The translations under genes were made by a program, and so were the position numbers. Shown piece by piece: positions 33,155 to 43,416 of a stretch of 64,000 nt of DNA. The notes beneath the pieces are model-generated. The model searched no databases, was not told the origin of the DNA, and saw nothing but the letters and a program-made list of their open reading frames with translations. The DNA lies in contig JACKAQ010000001.1 in assembly GCA_020634975.1 (NCBI GenBank), forward strand, positions 1,426,001 to 1,490,000, written 5' to 3'. Position 1 is the first letter of the stretch. Each line of letters begins with the position of its first letter. Source of the DNA: JACKAQ01 sp020634975 [NCBI: Calditrichia bacterium]. Lineage in GTDB: Bacteria > Calditrichota > Calditrichia > RBG-13-44-9.

Positions 33155-35587
33155 ATGTTATCCAATTACCTGAAAATTGCCCTGCGCAATTTGCTGAAAT
33201 ACAAAGTGTATTCGCTGATCAACATTTTGGGATTGGCGCTCGGTATCGCCTGCACAATCTTGATTTTATTGTGGGTGCAGGACGAGCTGAGCTACGATGA
33301 ATTTCACACGAATGCGGATCGCATTTATCGCGTGACGCGCGAATGGAAAAATCCCGATGGCGAAACCAGTTTGCACCTCGCCCGGATTGCTCCGCCGTTT
33401 GCGCCGTTGCTCGCAAATGAATATCCCAACAGCATTGAGCACATCGCGCGACTGCTGCAGGATTACAACAGTTTGCTGAAAATTGACGATCAATCGTTTG
33501 TGGAAGACGGTTTGTTTTGGGCGGAACCGGCGGTTTTCGATATTTTTTCGATCGAGATGCTAAATGGTGATCCGGCAACAGCGCTCTCCGAACCGAACTG
33601 CATCGTGCTCACAACATCAATCGCCGATAAATTTTTCCCCGGCGAAAATCCCATCGGCAAAACCATCAATTATGAAGACGAAGGCGTGCTGAAAGTTACC
33701 GGCGTTATCGCCGATATGCCAGAAAATTCCCACCTCAAATTCGATATGCTCGGCTCGTTCGCCACGATGGAAACGATTTACGGCAAAACGTTCATGGAAA
33801 CCAATTGGGGCAGCAATAATTACCTGACCTACATTTTGCTGGCCAAAGGGCAATCCGCCGCAGCGTTGCAGGAAAAACTGCCGGCGTTTATCGATAAATA
33901 TTATGCCCCGGCGCTCATCAGCTATCTGGGCGAGGCGCCGGATTACGTTGTTAGCGATCTTAACGTATTGCATATGATGAAGTTAACGGATATCCACCTG
34001 CATTCGCATTTGAACAGCGAAGTTGAGCAAAACGGCGATATCAACAATGTGTATTTGTTCAGCGCGATTGCTTTTTTCATTTTGCTGATCGCCTGCATCA
34101 ATTTTATGAATCTGGCCACAGCACGCGCCACCAAACGCGGCCGGGAAATCGGGATGCGCAAGGTGCTCGGCGCGTACAAGCGTCAGCTCATTCAGCAATT
34201 TTTGGGAGAATCGCTGCTCATCACATTTATTGCGATGTTGTTAGCTATTGTTTTTGTTGAATTTGCATTACCGGAATTCAACCATTTTACGGGCAAGGCA
34301 TTGCACCTGCAATTCTTCAGCCACCCGTTAATTATACCGGCATTGCTGCTGCTCACGGTGCTGGTCGGGCTGGTTGCAGGAAGTTATCCGGCGTTTTTGC
34401 TCTCATCATTTCGTCCGGTGGCGACGCTCAAATCCAGCGACAAAATGAGTAGCGGTACCCGTTTCCGCACTATTTTGGTGGTAACACAATTCGCGATTTC
34501 CATTGGATTGATTGTCAGTATGGGCATTGTTTATCAGCAATTGGAATTTATGCGCAGCAAAAATCTCGGCTTTGCCAAAGAACGGGTAATTTTGCTCAGC
34601 GGCGATGGCGAGATGGGCGAAAACATCGAATCCATTCAGTCGCAGATGCAAACCAATCCCAATATTTTAGCCGTCACATCTTCCCGGCTAATCCCTTCCG
34701 GCAGGTTGCTGAACAGCTCCGGCGCACAAATTCTGGATGGCGACGAACCGCAACGGATCAATTTCCGGTTAGCAGTTGTGGACGTAAACTACAATTTTAT
34801 AGATACTTACAAAATGTCGCTGATCGCCGGACGCGATTTTTCGCGCGATTACGCTACGGACGACAGCGCATCATTTATTCTCAATCGCAACGCGATTACG
34901 CAAATTGGCTGGACGCCGGAAAGCGCCATCGGCAAACGGATGAATTACGGCGGGCGCGATGGCATCGTCATCGGCGTGGTGGAGGACATGCATTTTGAAT
35001 CGCTGCACAACAAAATTGTCCCGATCATTTTTTTGATCAATCCCGGCAGGAGCTATCGCTTCGCTGTCAAAATTTCCGGCAATGATATTCCCGGAACGCT
35101 GGCGCACATCGAAAAAATATGGCGTGAATATCTCCCCGATTATCCCTTCACTTACGATTTTCTGGACGACCGCGTTGATGCGCAATACGCCGGCGAAGAG
35201 GAATTGGGCAAAATTTTCGGCGTTTTTGCGATGCTGGCAGTGGTTATCGCCTGCCTCGGGCTGTACGGGCTGGCAGCTTTCACCGCCGAACAGCGCACCA
35301 AAGAAATGGGCATCCGCAAAGTGCTCGGCGCAACCACCGGAAATCTGGTCGGGCTGCTCTCCAAAGAATTTGTGCTGCTGGTTGTGATTGCCAACCTGAT
35401 CGCGTGGCCGGTGGCGTGGTTCGCCATGAACAAATGGCTGGGCACATTTGCATACAGCACCTCTGTTGGCTGGTGGGTTTTTCTCGGTGCGGGCGTTTTG
35501 GCGCTGATTATCGCGCTGATCACCGTAAGCTGGCAAGCGATAAAAGCAGCACTGGCAAACCCAATAAAATCATTGCGTTACGAATAA
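33155..35587 (+). CDS. MacB/FtsX-type ABC permease, array copy 4
   Basis: 810 residues. Coupling motifs REIGMRKVLGA (about 328) and KEMGIRKVLGA (about 714), where Met replaces Ile in both. The second periplasmic core has VIGVVEDMHFES. The start MLSNYLKIALRNLLKYKVYS is nearly the same as copy 2, with AGGAAG ahead. The final 69 bp share 64 positions with the end of copy 5, including 44 uninterrupted identical bases (35519-35562), although the preceding DNA is clearly diverged. Confidence 0.9.
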   Translation: MLSNYLKIALRNLLKYKVYSLINILGLALGIACTILILLWVQDELSYDEFHTNADRIYRVTREWKNPDGETSLHLARIAPPFAPLLANEYPNSIEHIARLLQDYNSLLKIDDQSFVEDGLFWAEPAVFDIFSIEMLNGDPATALSEPNCIVLTTSIADKFFPGENPIGKTINYEDEGVLKVTGVIADMPENSHLKFDMLGSFATMETIYGKTFMETNWGSNNYLTYILLAKGQSAAALQEKLPAFIDKYYAPALISYLGEAPDYVVSDLNVLHMMKLTDIHLHSHLNSEVEQNGDINNVYLFSAIAFFILLIACINFMNLATARATKRGREIGMRKVLGAYKRQLIQQFLGESLLITFIAMLLAIVFVEFALPEFNHFTGKALHLQFFSHPLIIPALLLLTVLVGLVAGSYPAFLLSSFRPVATLKSSDKMSSGTRFRTILVVTQFAISIGLIVSMGIVYQQLEFMRSKNLGFAKERVILLSGDGEMGENIESIQSQMQTNPNILAVTSSRLIPSGRLLNSSGAQILDGDEPQRINFRLAVVDVNYNFIDTYKMSLIAGRDFSRDYATDDSASFILNRNAITQIGWTPESAIGKRMNYGGRDGIVIGVVEDMHFESLHNKIVPIIFLINPGRSYRFAVKISGNDIPGTLAHIEKIWREYLPDYPFTYDFLDDRVDAQYAGEEELGKIFGVFAMLAVVIACLGLYGLAAFTAEQRTKEMGIRKVLGATTGNLVGLLSKEFVLLVVIANLIAWPVAWFAMNKWLGTFAYSTSVGWWVFLGAGVLALIIALITVSWQAIKAALANPIKSLRYE

Positions 35588-35664
35588 GGAACAGCTGTTA
35601 ATCATTCAGGTTTGCATCACTAGTTTTGCATGAGAAAATTTGCCGGGCAAAAATTGGAGAGAAC

Positions 35665-38052
35665 ATGTTCAACAATTACATCAAGATAGCATTCCGAAAT
35701 CTTGTCAATCATAAAGTTTACACTTCCATCAATATTTTGGGATTTGCTGTGGGTTTGGCTGCATGCCTGCTCATTTACCAATTTATCAGCTATGAATTCA
35801 GTTTTGACAGGTTTCATTCAAAAGGTGAGCAAATTTACCGGTTGAATGAAATTCAGAGTTTCGGCGGAATTGAACCGCAACATGTTGCGCTATCAATGTA
35901 TCCGATGGGTCCCACAATGAAAGATGATTTTCCGGAAGTTATTAATTTTACACGTGTTGCAACGGGTCCAACGTTACTGCAATATCAGGAAACCCGGATT
36001 ATGCTGGACGAGGCTATCCGGGTCGATCCGGCATTTTTTGAGATGTTCGATTTTCAATTGATTTATGGTGACAGAAACACGCTGCTCAATAAAACGAACA
36101 GCGCAGTTTTGACCGAATCTTCCGCGCTGAAATTGTTTAACTCAACAGATGTAATCGGGAAAACAGTACTGGTTCGCGATAAAGCGTTTGAAGTTACCGG
36201 AATAATGCAAAACGTGCCGCAAAATTCCCATCTTCAGTTTGATGTCATTTATAATTTCGAACCCGAAAACGATGAGTTATGGATGGATAATTGGGGTGGC
36301 AACTGGCTGGTTACCTATTTGCAACTGGCACCCAATGCCGATGTAAATGCACTGAATTCAAAATTTAAACCATATTTGGAAAGGCACATCGGTCCGGGTG
36401 CTACTGATTATTACGAACTTTATCTTCAACAATTATTTGATGTGCATCTGGGCTCAGCCAATGTTACCCACGATTACCGTAACTGGAAAAAATTTGACCG
36501 CACTTACAATTATATTTTTGGGATTCTGGCGATATTCGTACTGGCTATTGCCAGCATCAATTTTATGAATTTGTCTACCGCACGTGCTGCAAATCGTGCA
36601 AGGGAAGTAGGTATCCGCAAAACAATCGGCGCATTTCGTTCACAGCTTATTCGTCAATTTTTGGGTGAATCGCTGATTTTTTCACTCATTTCACTTTGCC
36701 TTGCCGTTGCCATTGCAGAGCTCTGTCTGCCACAACTCAATAGCATCATCGACCGGGAACTGACCATTTCAGTATTAACAAAACCCGATTTAATGGCAAG
36801 CTTACTGGCTGTGACAGTGCTTGCTGGTTTACTCTCCGGTATTTATCCGGCAATATTTTTGTCTTCATTTAAACCCGTTAAAGTTTTAAAAGGCAGCGCC
36901 GGCGTAAACACAACAGACACCGGAAAACAATCGCCATTGCGAAATATATTGGTAGTCAGCCAGTTCACCATTGCAATTGTTTTTATTATTGGTACGATCT
37001 TGACCATCCAGCAATTGAACTTTATGCGTGCTAAAAATCCCGGTTTTAATCGCGAGCAAGTGCTGCTGATTGACATGAACACTACGGCAAATAAAAAATA
37101 TGATGTCCTGAAGCGTGAATTCAGGAATTTGGGTGGTGTTAAAGATGTCACCGGCTCTATGCAACGATTGGGCAACAACATTCATCAAATGGGCATTCGT
37201 ATTGCAACCGTTGATTCACTAACCGGCATGTCCCCTTCACAATTATCTGTGGATTACAATTACCTGTCATTTTACGAGATTGAACTTGCTGAAGGTCGGG
37301 CATTTTCTGAAGAATATTCAACGGAACGGCAAAGCGCTTTCATCATTAACGAAACACTTGCAGAAAAACTGGGTTGGGATTCACCTTTGGGTAAATCACT
37401 CCGTTTAGGCGGTGATGATTCGCTCGGAACGATTATCGGTGTAGTGAAAGATTTCAATTTCAATTCAATGCATCATAAAATTGAGTCACTGGTGCTGAAC
37501 GTCCGGGATTGGGGCTATAGCGAAATGTCTGTCAAGGTTTTGCCGGAAAACATGACCGAAACAATAGCTGCTTTACAACAAAAGTGGAACAGAATTGTTC
37601 CGGACCATCCCTTCCAATATTCATTTTTGGATGAGCATTTTGAACAGCTTTATCGCTCGGATAAACAGGTTACAGAAATAGTCGGAATCATTGCTGCTCT
37701 GGCAATTTTTATTGCCTGTTTGGGGCTTTTCGGACTTTCAACAATTATTACCAAACAACGAACCAAAGAAATCAGCATTCGCAAAGTACTTGGTGCATCT
37801 GTGCCATCGCTTTGTCTGATGCTTTCAAAACATTTTGTCCTGCTCACCGGCATTGCCAACCTGATAGCCTGGCCGTTGGCATACGTCATTCTGTCCCGGT
37901 GGCTGGAAAATTTTGCGTATCGCGTTGAAATTAACTGGTGGATATTTGCGATTGCCGGAACGGCTGTATTAGTTATTTCTTTAATCACCGTAAGCTGGCA
38001 AGCGATAAAAGCAGCACTGGCAAACCCTGTAAAATCATTGCGTTATGAGTAG
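35665..38052 (+). CDS. MacB/FtsX-type ABC permease, array copy 5 (AT-richer)
   Basis: 795 residues. Coupling motifs REVGIRKTIGA (about 311) and KEISIRKVLGA (about 700) deviate from the VLGA and KEIG forms of the others. The GVVKDF motif is kept (IIGVVKDFNFNS). By eye the gene uses more A/T-ending codons than copies 4 and 6, so it may have a separate history. GGAGAG is 4-5 nt before the ATG at 35665; the in-frame ATG at 35626 lacks a ribosome site and adds residues absent in paralogues. Its last 69 bp match copy 4. Confidence 0.9.
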   Translation: MFNNYIKIAFRNLVNHKVYTSINILGFAVGLAACLLIYQFISYEFSFDRFHSKGEQIYRLNEIQSFGGIEPQHVALSMYPMGPTMKDDFPEVINFTRVATGPTLLQYQETRIMLDEAIRVDPAFFEMFDFQLIYGDRNTLLNKTNSAVLTESSALKLFNSTDVIGKTVLVRDKAFEVTGIMQNVPQNSHLQFDVIYNFEPENDELWMDNWGGNWLVTYLQLAPNADVNALNSKFKPYLERHIGPGATDYYELYLQQLFDVHLGSANVTHDYRNWKKFDRTYNYIFGILAIFVLAIASINFMNLSTARAANRAREVGIRKTIGAFRSQLIRQFLGESLIFSLISLCLAVAIAELCLPQLNSIIDRELTISVLTKPDLMASLLAVTVLAGLLSGIYPAIFLSSFKPVKVLKGSAGVNTTDTGKQSPLRNILVVSQFTIAIVFIIGTILTIQQLNFMRAKNPGFNREQVLLIDMNTTANKKYDVLKREFRNLGGVKDVTGSMQRLGNNIHQMGIRIATVDSLTGMSPSQLSVDYNYLSFYEIELAEGRAFSEEYSTERQSAFIINETLAEKLGWDSPLGKSLRLGGDDSLGTIIGVVKDFNFNSMHHKIESLVLNVRDWGYSEMSVKVLPENMTETIAALQQKWNRIVPDHPFQYSFLDEHFEQLYRSDKQVTEIVGIIAALAIFIACLGLFGLSTIITKQRTKEISIRKVLGASVPSLCLMLSKHFVLLTGIANLIAWPLAYVILSRWLENFAYRVEINWWIFAIAGTAVLVISLITVSWQAIKAALANPVKSLRYE

Positions 38053-38117
38053 TGTTTTGTGTTCGGGTGTTATCGGCGGGAATTGTTGAATTTTTTACTG
38101 CGAATACCAATTGAGAG

Positions 38118-38182
38118 ATTCCTGCATGCGCAGGAATGACATCGAAAAACATCATCTGAAATCCCTGCTGTGACAGGATTTC
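38118..38182. repeat. Two hairpins between copies 5 and 6, one related to the 24-bp repeat
   Basis: ATTCCTGC and GCAGGAAT (38118-38137) flank ATGC. The arms are the same as in the repeat at 14796, with a different loop. GAAATCC (38158-38164) pairs with GGATTTC (38176-38182). Confidence 0.7.
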
Positions 38183-38233
38183 GGATTGCTATTTTTGAAT
38201 AATCAAACCAACACATAATTTCCCGGAGGGCAG

Positions 38234-40639
38234 ATGCTCATCAATTACATCAAAATTACCCTGCGAAATCTGATGAAAAACCGGGTGCAGTCCGGCATCA
38301 ATATTCTGGGTTTATCCGTTGGCATCGGCGTTAGTTTGCTGATGCTCCTGTTCGCGTGGAATGTGCTCACTTACGACCAGTTTCACGAAAACAGCGACGA
38401 CCTGTATTTCCTTTACCGAACGCGACCGGCGCCGGAAGGCGGCACGCTGACCGTTTACGATACCTGGGTGCCCGCCGTGCCGGAAATGATGAAGGATTTC
38501 CCGGAAATTGTGAACGGCTATCGCTCATTTTCAGTGGGCGAATGGGTGCAAGTCGGCGACAAACGCTTCCGCGAAGAAATTGATTTCGCCGATCCGGGAT
38601 TTTTTGAGATGTTCAGTTTTCCGCTGACAAAAGGCGATCTGCAATCGGCACTCAGCGAGAAAAGTTCGATCATCGTATCGCAGGAAATGGCTGAAAAATA
38701 TTTCGGTAGCGAGGATCCCATCGGCAAAACCCTGCAGGTTGGCGAAGCCAACAATTACACGGTCACCGGCGTGCTCGGCAAAATTCCGGTGAATTCCACT
38801 TTCAATTACGATATGATTGTCCCGTGGGAAAACGCGATGGACATCGATTTTGTACGCGACAGCGGTTGGCGCGGCTCGTTCCTTTTCAGCTTTGTGCAAC
38901 TTCGGCCGGGCACTGATCCGGCAGCACTGGAAGCCAAATTCCCCGCGTTTGTCGATAAATTTTTTGCCAAAGATGCCATCGAGCAGGTCACTTTCAAATT
39001 GATGCCGCTGAAAAATGTGCACAACGAATTCACCGGAATGGATCGTTATGCATTTATTCTCATCGGGATTGCGCTGGCGATTCTGGCGCTGGCGTGTATT
39101 AATTACACCAATCTTTCCATTGCGCGGTCGCTGCAGCGTGCCCGGGAAATCGGGATGCGCAAGGTGCTCGGTGCCAATCGCGGCAGGCTGTTCAGCCAAT
39201 TTATGATCGAAACATTTTTGATTGTCGGGGTGACGCTGCTGCTCGGCATCGGTTTGGCGGAATTGCTGCTGCCCAAATTCAACGAAATTGTGCAAATGGA
39301 GCTGGCGCTGACCTTTTCGGAGCAACCGGTTTTGCTGATCGGCTTACTGATTGTCGGCGCGGTAACTGCATTTTTTTCAGGGATTTATCCGGCGATGTTT
39401 CTATCGCGATTCCGGCCGATATCCGTACTGAAAGCCACTCACTTTTCCGGCGGCGATACACAAAAAAAACCGGGCGGATTGAACCTGCGCAACGTGCTGG
39501 TGATCACCCAATTTGTTGTTTCCATCGGGCTGATTATCGCGACGGGCGTGGTGCTGCGGCAAATTGATTTCATGAAGTCGCACGATCTGCAATTCGACAA
39601 AGAAAATATGATCGTGCTGCGCACCAATCCGCGCGTGTTTAATACGCATGAAGAAGCGCTGGCAACCTTCGGCACGCTCAAAAAGGAAATCACTGCCAAC
39701 AGTACGGTGAAAAGCGTTGCGCTGTCGCGAGCCGTGCCGGGCATCGGCTACGGCAACAGCTACACGCTGGCGCGACCGGAAGGCTGGGACACGAACCGGC
39801 AGCTCGACTGGCGATTTGTGAACATCGATGCAGCATTTTTGCCGACATTCGGCATCGATCTGGCGAATGGGCGCAATTTTTCGGAAGAAATGGCGACGGA
39901 CGAAGATGAATCGATCATCATTAACGAGGCGGCGGCAAAGGCGATCGGCTGGGATAATCCTGTCGGGAAAATGCTGTATTTCGGCGAAAATACCTGCACG
40001 ATCATCGGCGTGGTGAAGGATTACAATTACGAAGCGCTGCGCGAGCCGGTGCAGCCGGTTATCCATTTTTACAACGGTGTGGAAAGTACGCGCTACTATT
40101 TCATGTCGGTCAAATTTGCCAACGATACACCACAGGAAAACATTGCATTGCTGGAGCAGCAGTGGGAGAAAGTCGTTCCCGGCATCGAGCTGACTTATTT
40201 TATCATTTCCGATCGTTTCCAGCAACTGTATCAGGTCGAAGACAATCTCGCGAAAATTATCAGCTACAGCTCGGCGCTGGCGATTCTGGTTGCCTGTCTG
40301 GGGTTGTTCGGGTTGTCCGCGTTTTCCACGGCACAACGCACCAAAGAAATCGGCATTCGCAAGGTGCTCGGCGCGTCTGTTTCGCAGGTGCTGGCGCTGA
40401 TCGGCAAGGATTTTATGAAACTGGTGCTGCTGGCGAATTTGGTGGCGTGGCCACTCGGCTGGTACGCAATGAACCAATGGCTGCAAAATTATCCCTATCG
40501 CATGTCGATGGGCTGGTCTGCGCTGGATATTTTTCTGTTTGCCGCCGTCGCAGCGGTTGCCGTTTCGATGCTCACCATCGGCTACCAAACGATTCGGGCA
40601 GCGCGGGCAAATCCTGTAAAATCATTGCGTTATGAGTAA
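38234..40639 (+). CDS. MacB/FtsX-type ABC permease, array copy 6
   Basis: 801 residues. Coupling motifs REIGMRKVLGA (about 302) and KEIGIRKVLGA (about 703). The first FtsX helix reads ACINYTNLSIA, different from the FMNL form of the other copies. The first periplasmic core begins RPAPEGGTLTVYDTWVPAVP, close to copy 7 (RPTPTGTQITRDTWLPMAA), so copies 6 and 7 look like a recent pair. CGGAGGG sits before the ATG. Spacing from copy 5 is 181 bp and contains hairpins, so it may have its own promoter. Confidence 0.9.
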   Translation: MLINYIKITLRNLMKNRVQSGINILGLSVGIGVSLLMLLFAWNVLTYDQFHENSDDLYFLYRTRPAPEGGTLTVYDTWVPAVPEMMKDFPEIVNGYRSFSVGEWVQVGDKRFREEIDFADPGFFEMFSFPLTKGDLQSALSEKSSIIVSQEMAEKYFGSEDPIGKTLQVGEANNYTVTGVLGKIPVNSTFNYDMIVPWENAMDIDFVRDSGWRGSFLFSFVQLRPGTDPAALEAKFPAFVDKFFAKDAIEQVTFKLMPLKNVHNEFTGMDRYAFILIGIALAILALACINYTNLSIARSLQRAREIGMRKVLGANRGRLFSQFMIETFLIVGVTLLLGIGLAELLLPKFNEIVQMELALTFSEQPVLLIGLLIVGAVTAFFSGIYPAMFLSRFRPISVLKATHFSGGDTQKKPGGLNLRNVLVITQFVVSIGLIIATGVVLRQIDFMKSHDLQFDKENMIVLRTNPRVFNTHEEALATFGTLKKEITANSTVKSVALSRAVPGIGYGNSYTLARPEGWDTNRQLDWRFVNIDAAFLPTFGIDLANGRNFSEEMATDEDESIIINEAAAKAIGWDNPVGKMLYFGENTCTIIGVVKDYNYEALREPVQPVIHFYNGVESTRYYFMSVKFANDTPQENIALLEQQWEKVVPGIELTYFIISDRFQQLYQVEDNLAKIISYSSALAILVACLGLFGLSAFSTAQRTKEIGIRKVLGASVSQVLALIGKDFMKLVLLANLVAWPLGWYAMNQWLQNYPYRMSMGWSALDIFLFAAVAAVAVSMLTIGYQTIRAARANPVKSLRYE

Positions 40640-40726
40640 TAATTTGAGTGTTATTGTGTTGACGTGTTTTGGTGTTTGCAGACATGTTTTTATATGCAAT
40701 GACATTCCAGACGATCGCTTCTTTAG

Positions 40727-40746
40727 CACCGGGCTTAAGCCCGGTG
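40727..40746. repeat. Perfect 20-bp palindrome between copies 6 and 7
   Basis: CACCGGGCTTAAGCCCGGTG is fully symmetric. Without a T tail it is unlikely to be a terminator; it resembles a REP-type unit. A degenerate piece of the ATTCCTGC repeat family follows near 40788-40810. Confidence 0.65.
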
Positions 40747-40846
40747 TTATCGAAAATCCGGAAAAATTCTTTTGAAAATTTCAAAATTTCTGCGTAGGCA
40801 GGGATCTCCCTTTTCCGCTTTTGAAATCAACTTTTTTGGAGGAAAC

Positions 40847-43219
40847 ATGTTTTTCAACTACATAAAAATTGCGTTCCGGCATTTTGCGAAACACAAGCTC
40901 AACGGATTCATCAACATTTTTGGGCTGGCGGTGGGCATTGCCGCGGCAATCATGATTTTTCTCTACACCAATCATGAACTCACCTACGACGCGTTCAATG
41001 AAAACGCGGAAAATATTTATCTGGTTTACAAAGAGCGTCCGACGCCGACCGGCACGCAAATCACCCGCGACACCTGGCTCCCGATGGCCGCAGCGCTGCG
41101 CAGCGACTATCCGGCGATCAAAAATGCTGCCCGGTACTGGACCGACAACGAATGGGTGGAGGTCGGGGAACAGAAATTTCAGGAAGAAATTGCGTACGCG
41201 GATCCGGCACTGCTGGAAATTTTCACGCTGCCGCTGGCAAAAGGCAATCGCGACGGCGCGTTTTCGGACATCAATTCCGTGGTAATTTCGCAGGAAATCG
41301 CCAAAAAATATTTCGGCGATGCCGATCCAATTGGCAAAACCTTGCGGATGGCCTTCCGTTACGAATTTACAGTGCGCGGCGTGCTGGCGGAAATTCCCGA
41401 TAATTCATCCGTACAGATTGACATCATGGTCAATCCGGAAAGCCAGCAATGGTACGAACGCAACGCGGAAAATTGGGGCAGCTCCTGGCTATATACCTTC
41501 ATTTTGCTCAATCAAGATGCCAAACCGTCAGCGCTGGAAGCGCAGTTTCCCGCATTCGTCAGCAAAACCTGGGGCGCGGATGAAACCAAAGGGTTGACGC
41601 TGAAACTGCTGCCGCTGCCTGCGCTCTACAACGATCTCACCGGCGCGAATACCTACGCCTATATTTTGCTGATCATCGCGGTTGCGATTATTTTGATCGC
41701 ATCAATCAATTTTATGAATCTGACCACCGCCGGATCGATGGAACGCGCCCGCGAAATCGGCATGCGCAAAGTCCTCGGTGCGGAGCGCACCCGCCTGATT
41801 CGCCAATTCCTCACCGAAGCTGTGCTTATGAGTCTGATTGCGCTGGCAATCGGAATCGGGATTGTGGAATTGATTTTGCCGTTTTTCAACGCGCTATATG
41901 ATTTGCCGCTGGCGTTAAATTTTCAAAGTAACTATATAATTATACGTGATTTAGTCAGCCTTGGAATTGTCGTTGGTTTGCTCGCCGGCGCGTATCCGGC
42001 AATTTTTCTTTCGCGCTTTCAGCCGAACGAGGCGCTGCGCGGAAAGCTGCAGCAGTCGCCAAAAGGCGCAAATTTGCGGTTGGGGCTGGTGGTCACTCAG
42101 TTCGTGTTGTCCATCGTTTTGATGATCACTACCGGCATGTTATTTCTGCAACTGCAGCACATGAAATCTGCCAATCTTAATTTTAATAAAAACAATGTCA
42201 TCGCCATCGAAGCAAACCAGAACGATTTTGCCGATCCCGAAGCCGCACAGCAAACGTTGACGACTTTCAAAAATGAGCTCCGTCAGTTCAGCGGCATCGA
42301 ATCTGTGAGTTCGTCGTCAACAGCACCGGGTGAATGGTCGGGTGGATTTACGTTTATTTTTCCGGTAAATCCGGGTCAGGAACCGGAACGTTTTCGCATG
42401 CGCTATTGCGCGGTTGACGCGCATTATTTCGACACATTCAAAATGAAAATCAGCGAAGGGCGGGCGTTTTCGGAAGATCTCGAAGCAGAGGCGGAATCAT
42501 CGGTAATTTTGAACGAGGCGGCGGTGCGCGCCTTTGGCTGGAGCGATGTTGCGGAGCACAAAGTGCGCCTCGGTGATAGCGAGTTCAACGTCATCGGTGT
42601 AGTGAAGGATTACAATTACAACTCATTGGCAGAAGCGGTAGCGCCGGTGGTTCATTTTTATCGCCCGCCGGATAACAGCCGCCACCGCTTTATTTCCGCC
42701 AGAATTGCGCCGGGCAATCACACCGCCGCGCTAGGATTTATTCGCGATAAATGGCAGGAAATTATGCCGGGCAATCCGCTCAATTTTTTCTGGATCGATG
42801 AAAATTTTGACCGGCTCTACGAAAACGAAGAACGGCTGCTGACCGTCGCATCCGCGTTTGCAACACTGGCGATTATCATCGCCGGGCTGGGGCTGTTTGC
42901 CATCGCATCGCTGATGATCACCCAGCGCACCAAAGAAATCGGCGTGCGCAAGGTGCTCGGCGCAACCACCGGAAACATCACCGTGATGCTCTCCAAACAT
43001 TTTATGGCGATTGTGCTGGTTGCATTCGTAATCGCCTGTCCGCTCGCTTATTACGCATCGAACCAACTGCTGGCGGATTTCGCCTATCGCACATCGATCA
43101 ACTGGCTGCTGTTTGTAGCTGCGGGCATTTTTTCGATGTTGATTGCCTGGGTAGCGGTCGGGTTTCAATCGATTAAAGCATCGATGTCGAACCCTGTGAA
43201 GGCGTTGCATTATGAGTGA
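40847..43219 (+). CDS. MacB/FtsX-type ABC permease, array copy 7
   Basis: 790 residues, last of the array. Coupling motifs REIGMRKVLGA (about 300) and KEIGVRKVLGA (about 696). The C-terminus is NPVKALHYE instead of NPVK(T/S)LRYE. GGAGG is 4 nt from the ATG at 40847; an in-frame extension to 40772 translates repeat DNA and is rejected. The first periplasmic core contains NAENIYLVYKERPTPTG, matching copy 6. The array ends here, followed by a long imperfect stem-loop and a bidirectional terminator. Confidence 0.9.
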   Translation: MFFNYIKIAFRHFAKHKLNGFINIFGLAVGIAAAIMIFLYTNHELTYDAFNENAENIYLVYKERPTPTGTQITRDTWLPMAAALRSDYPAIKNAARYWTDNEWVEVGEQKFQEEIAYADPALLEIFTLPLAKGNRDGAFSDINSVVISQEIAKKYFGDADPIGKTLRMAFRYEFTVRGVLAEIPDNSSVQIDIMVNPESQQWYERNAENWGSSWLYTFILLNQDAKPSALEAQFPAFVSKTWGADETKGLTLKLLPLPALYNDLTGANTYAYILLIIAVAIILIASINFMNLTTAGSMERAREIGMRKVLGAERTRLIRQFLTEAVLMSLIALAIGIGIVELILPFFNALYDLPLALNFQSNYIIIRDLVSLGIVVGLLAGAYPAIFLSRFQPNEALRGKLQQSPKGANLRLGLVVTQFVLSIVLMITTGMLFLQLQHMKSANLNFNKNNVIAIEANQNDFADPEAAQQTLTTFKNELRQFSGIESVSSSSTAPGEWSGGFTFIFPVNPGQEPERFRMRYCAVDAHYFDTFKMKISEGRAFSEDLEAEAESSVILNEAAVRAFGWSDVAEHKVRLGDSEFNVIGVVKDYNYNSLAEAVAPVVHFYRPPDNSRHRFISARIAPGNHTAALGFIRDKWQEIMPGNPLNFFWIDENFDRLYENEERLLTVASAFATLAIIIAGLGLFAIASLMITQRTKEIGVRKVLGATTGNITVMLSKHFMAIVLVAFVIACPLAYYASNQLLADFAYRTSINWLLFVAAGIFSMLIAWVAVGFQSIKASMSNPVKALHYE

Positions 43220-43259
43220 TTTTGGTGGTGATTTTCTGTGTGGCGTGTTTCTAAAAAAC

Positions 43260-43340
43260 AGAAGGGGAATGTTGCTATAACTTCCCTGTTGCAGCTGCCC
43301 ACATCCCTGTGTGATACCAGCCCTGCAACATCCCCTTTCT
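43260..43340. repeat. Large imperfect stem-loop after the permease array
   Basis: AGAAGGGGAATGTTGC (43260-43275) pairs with GCAACATCCCCTTTCT (43325-43340) with a small bulge across a 49-nt loop. It may protect the 3' end of the permease transcript or belong to a mobile repeat. Confidence 0.45.
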
Positions 43341-43416
43341 TTTCTCTCCCAAACTCCGTGATTTAAACTATCGGCGTCTGCGGAAAAACTTTAAAGAAAA
43401 AAATTTAATTAGTGAA

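Noticed and set aside
25134-43219. The ATPase at 17366 considered as motor for the MacB-like array
   Set aside because: Its sequence and neighbourhood fit ABC-2 export with the two DUF3526-like permeases, and the AT-rich island separates it from the array.
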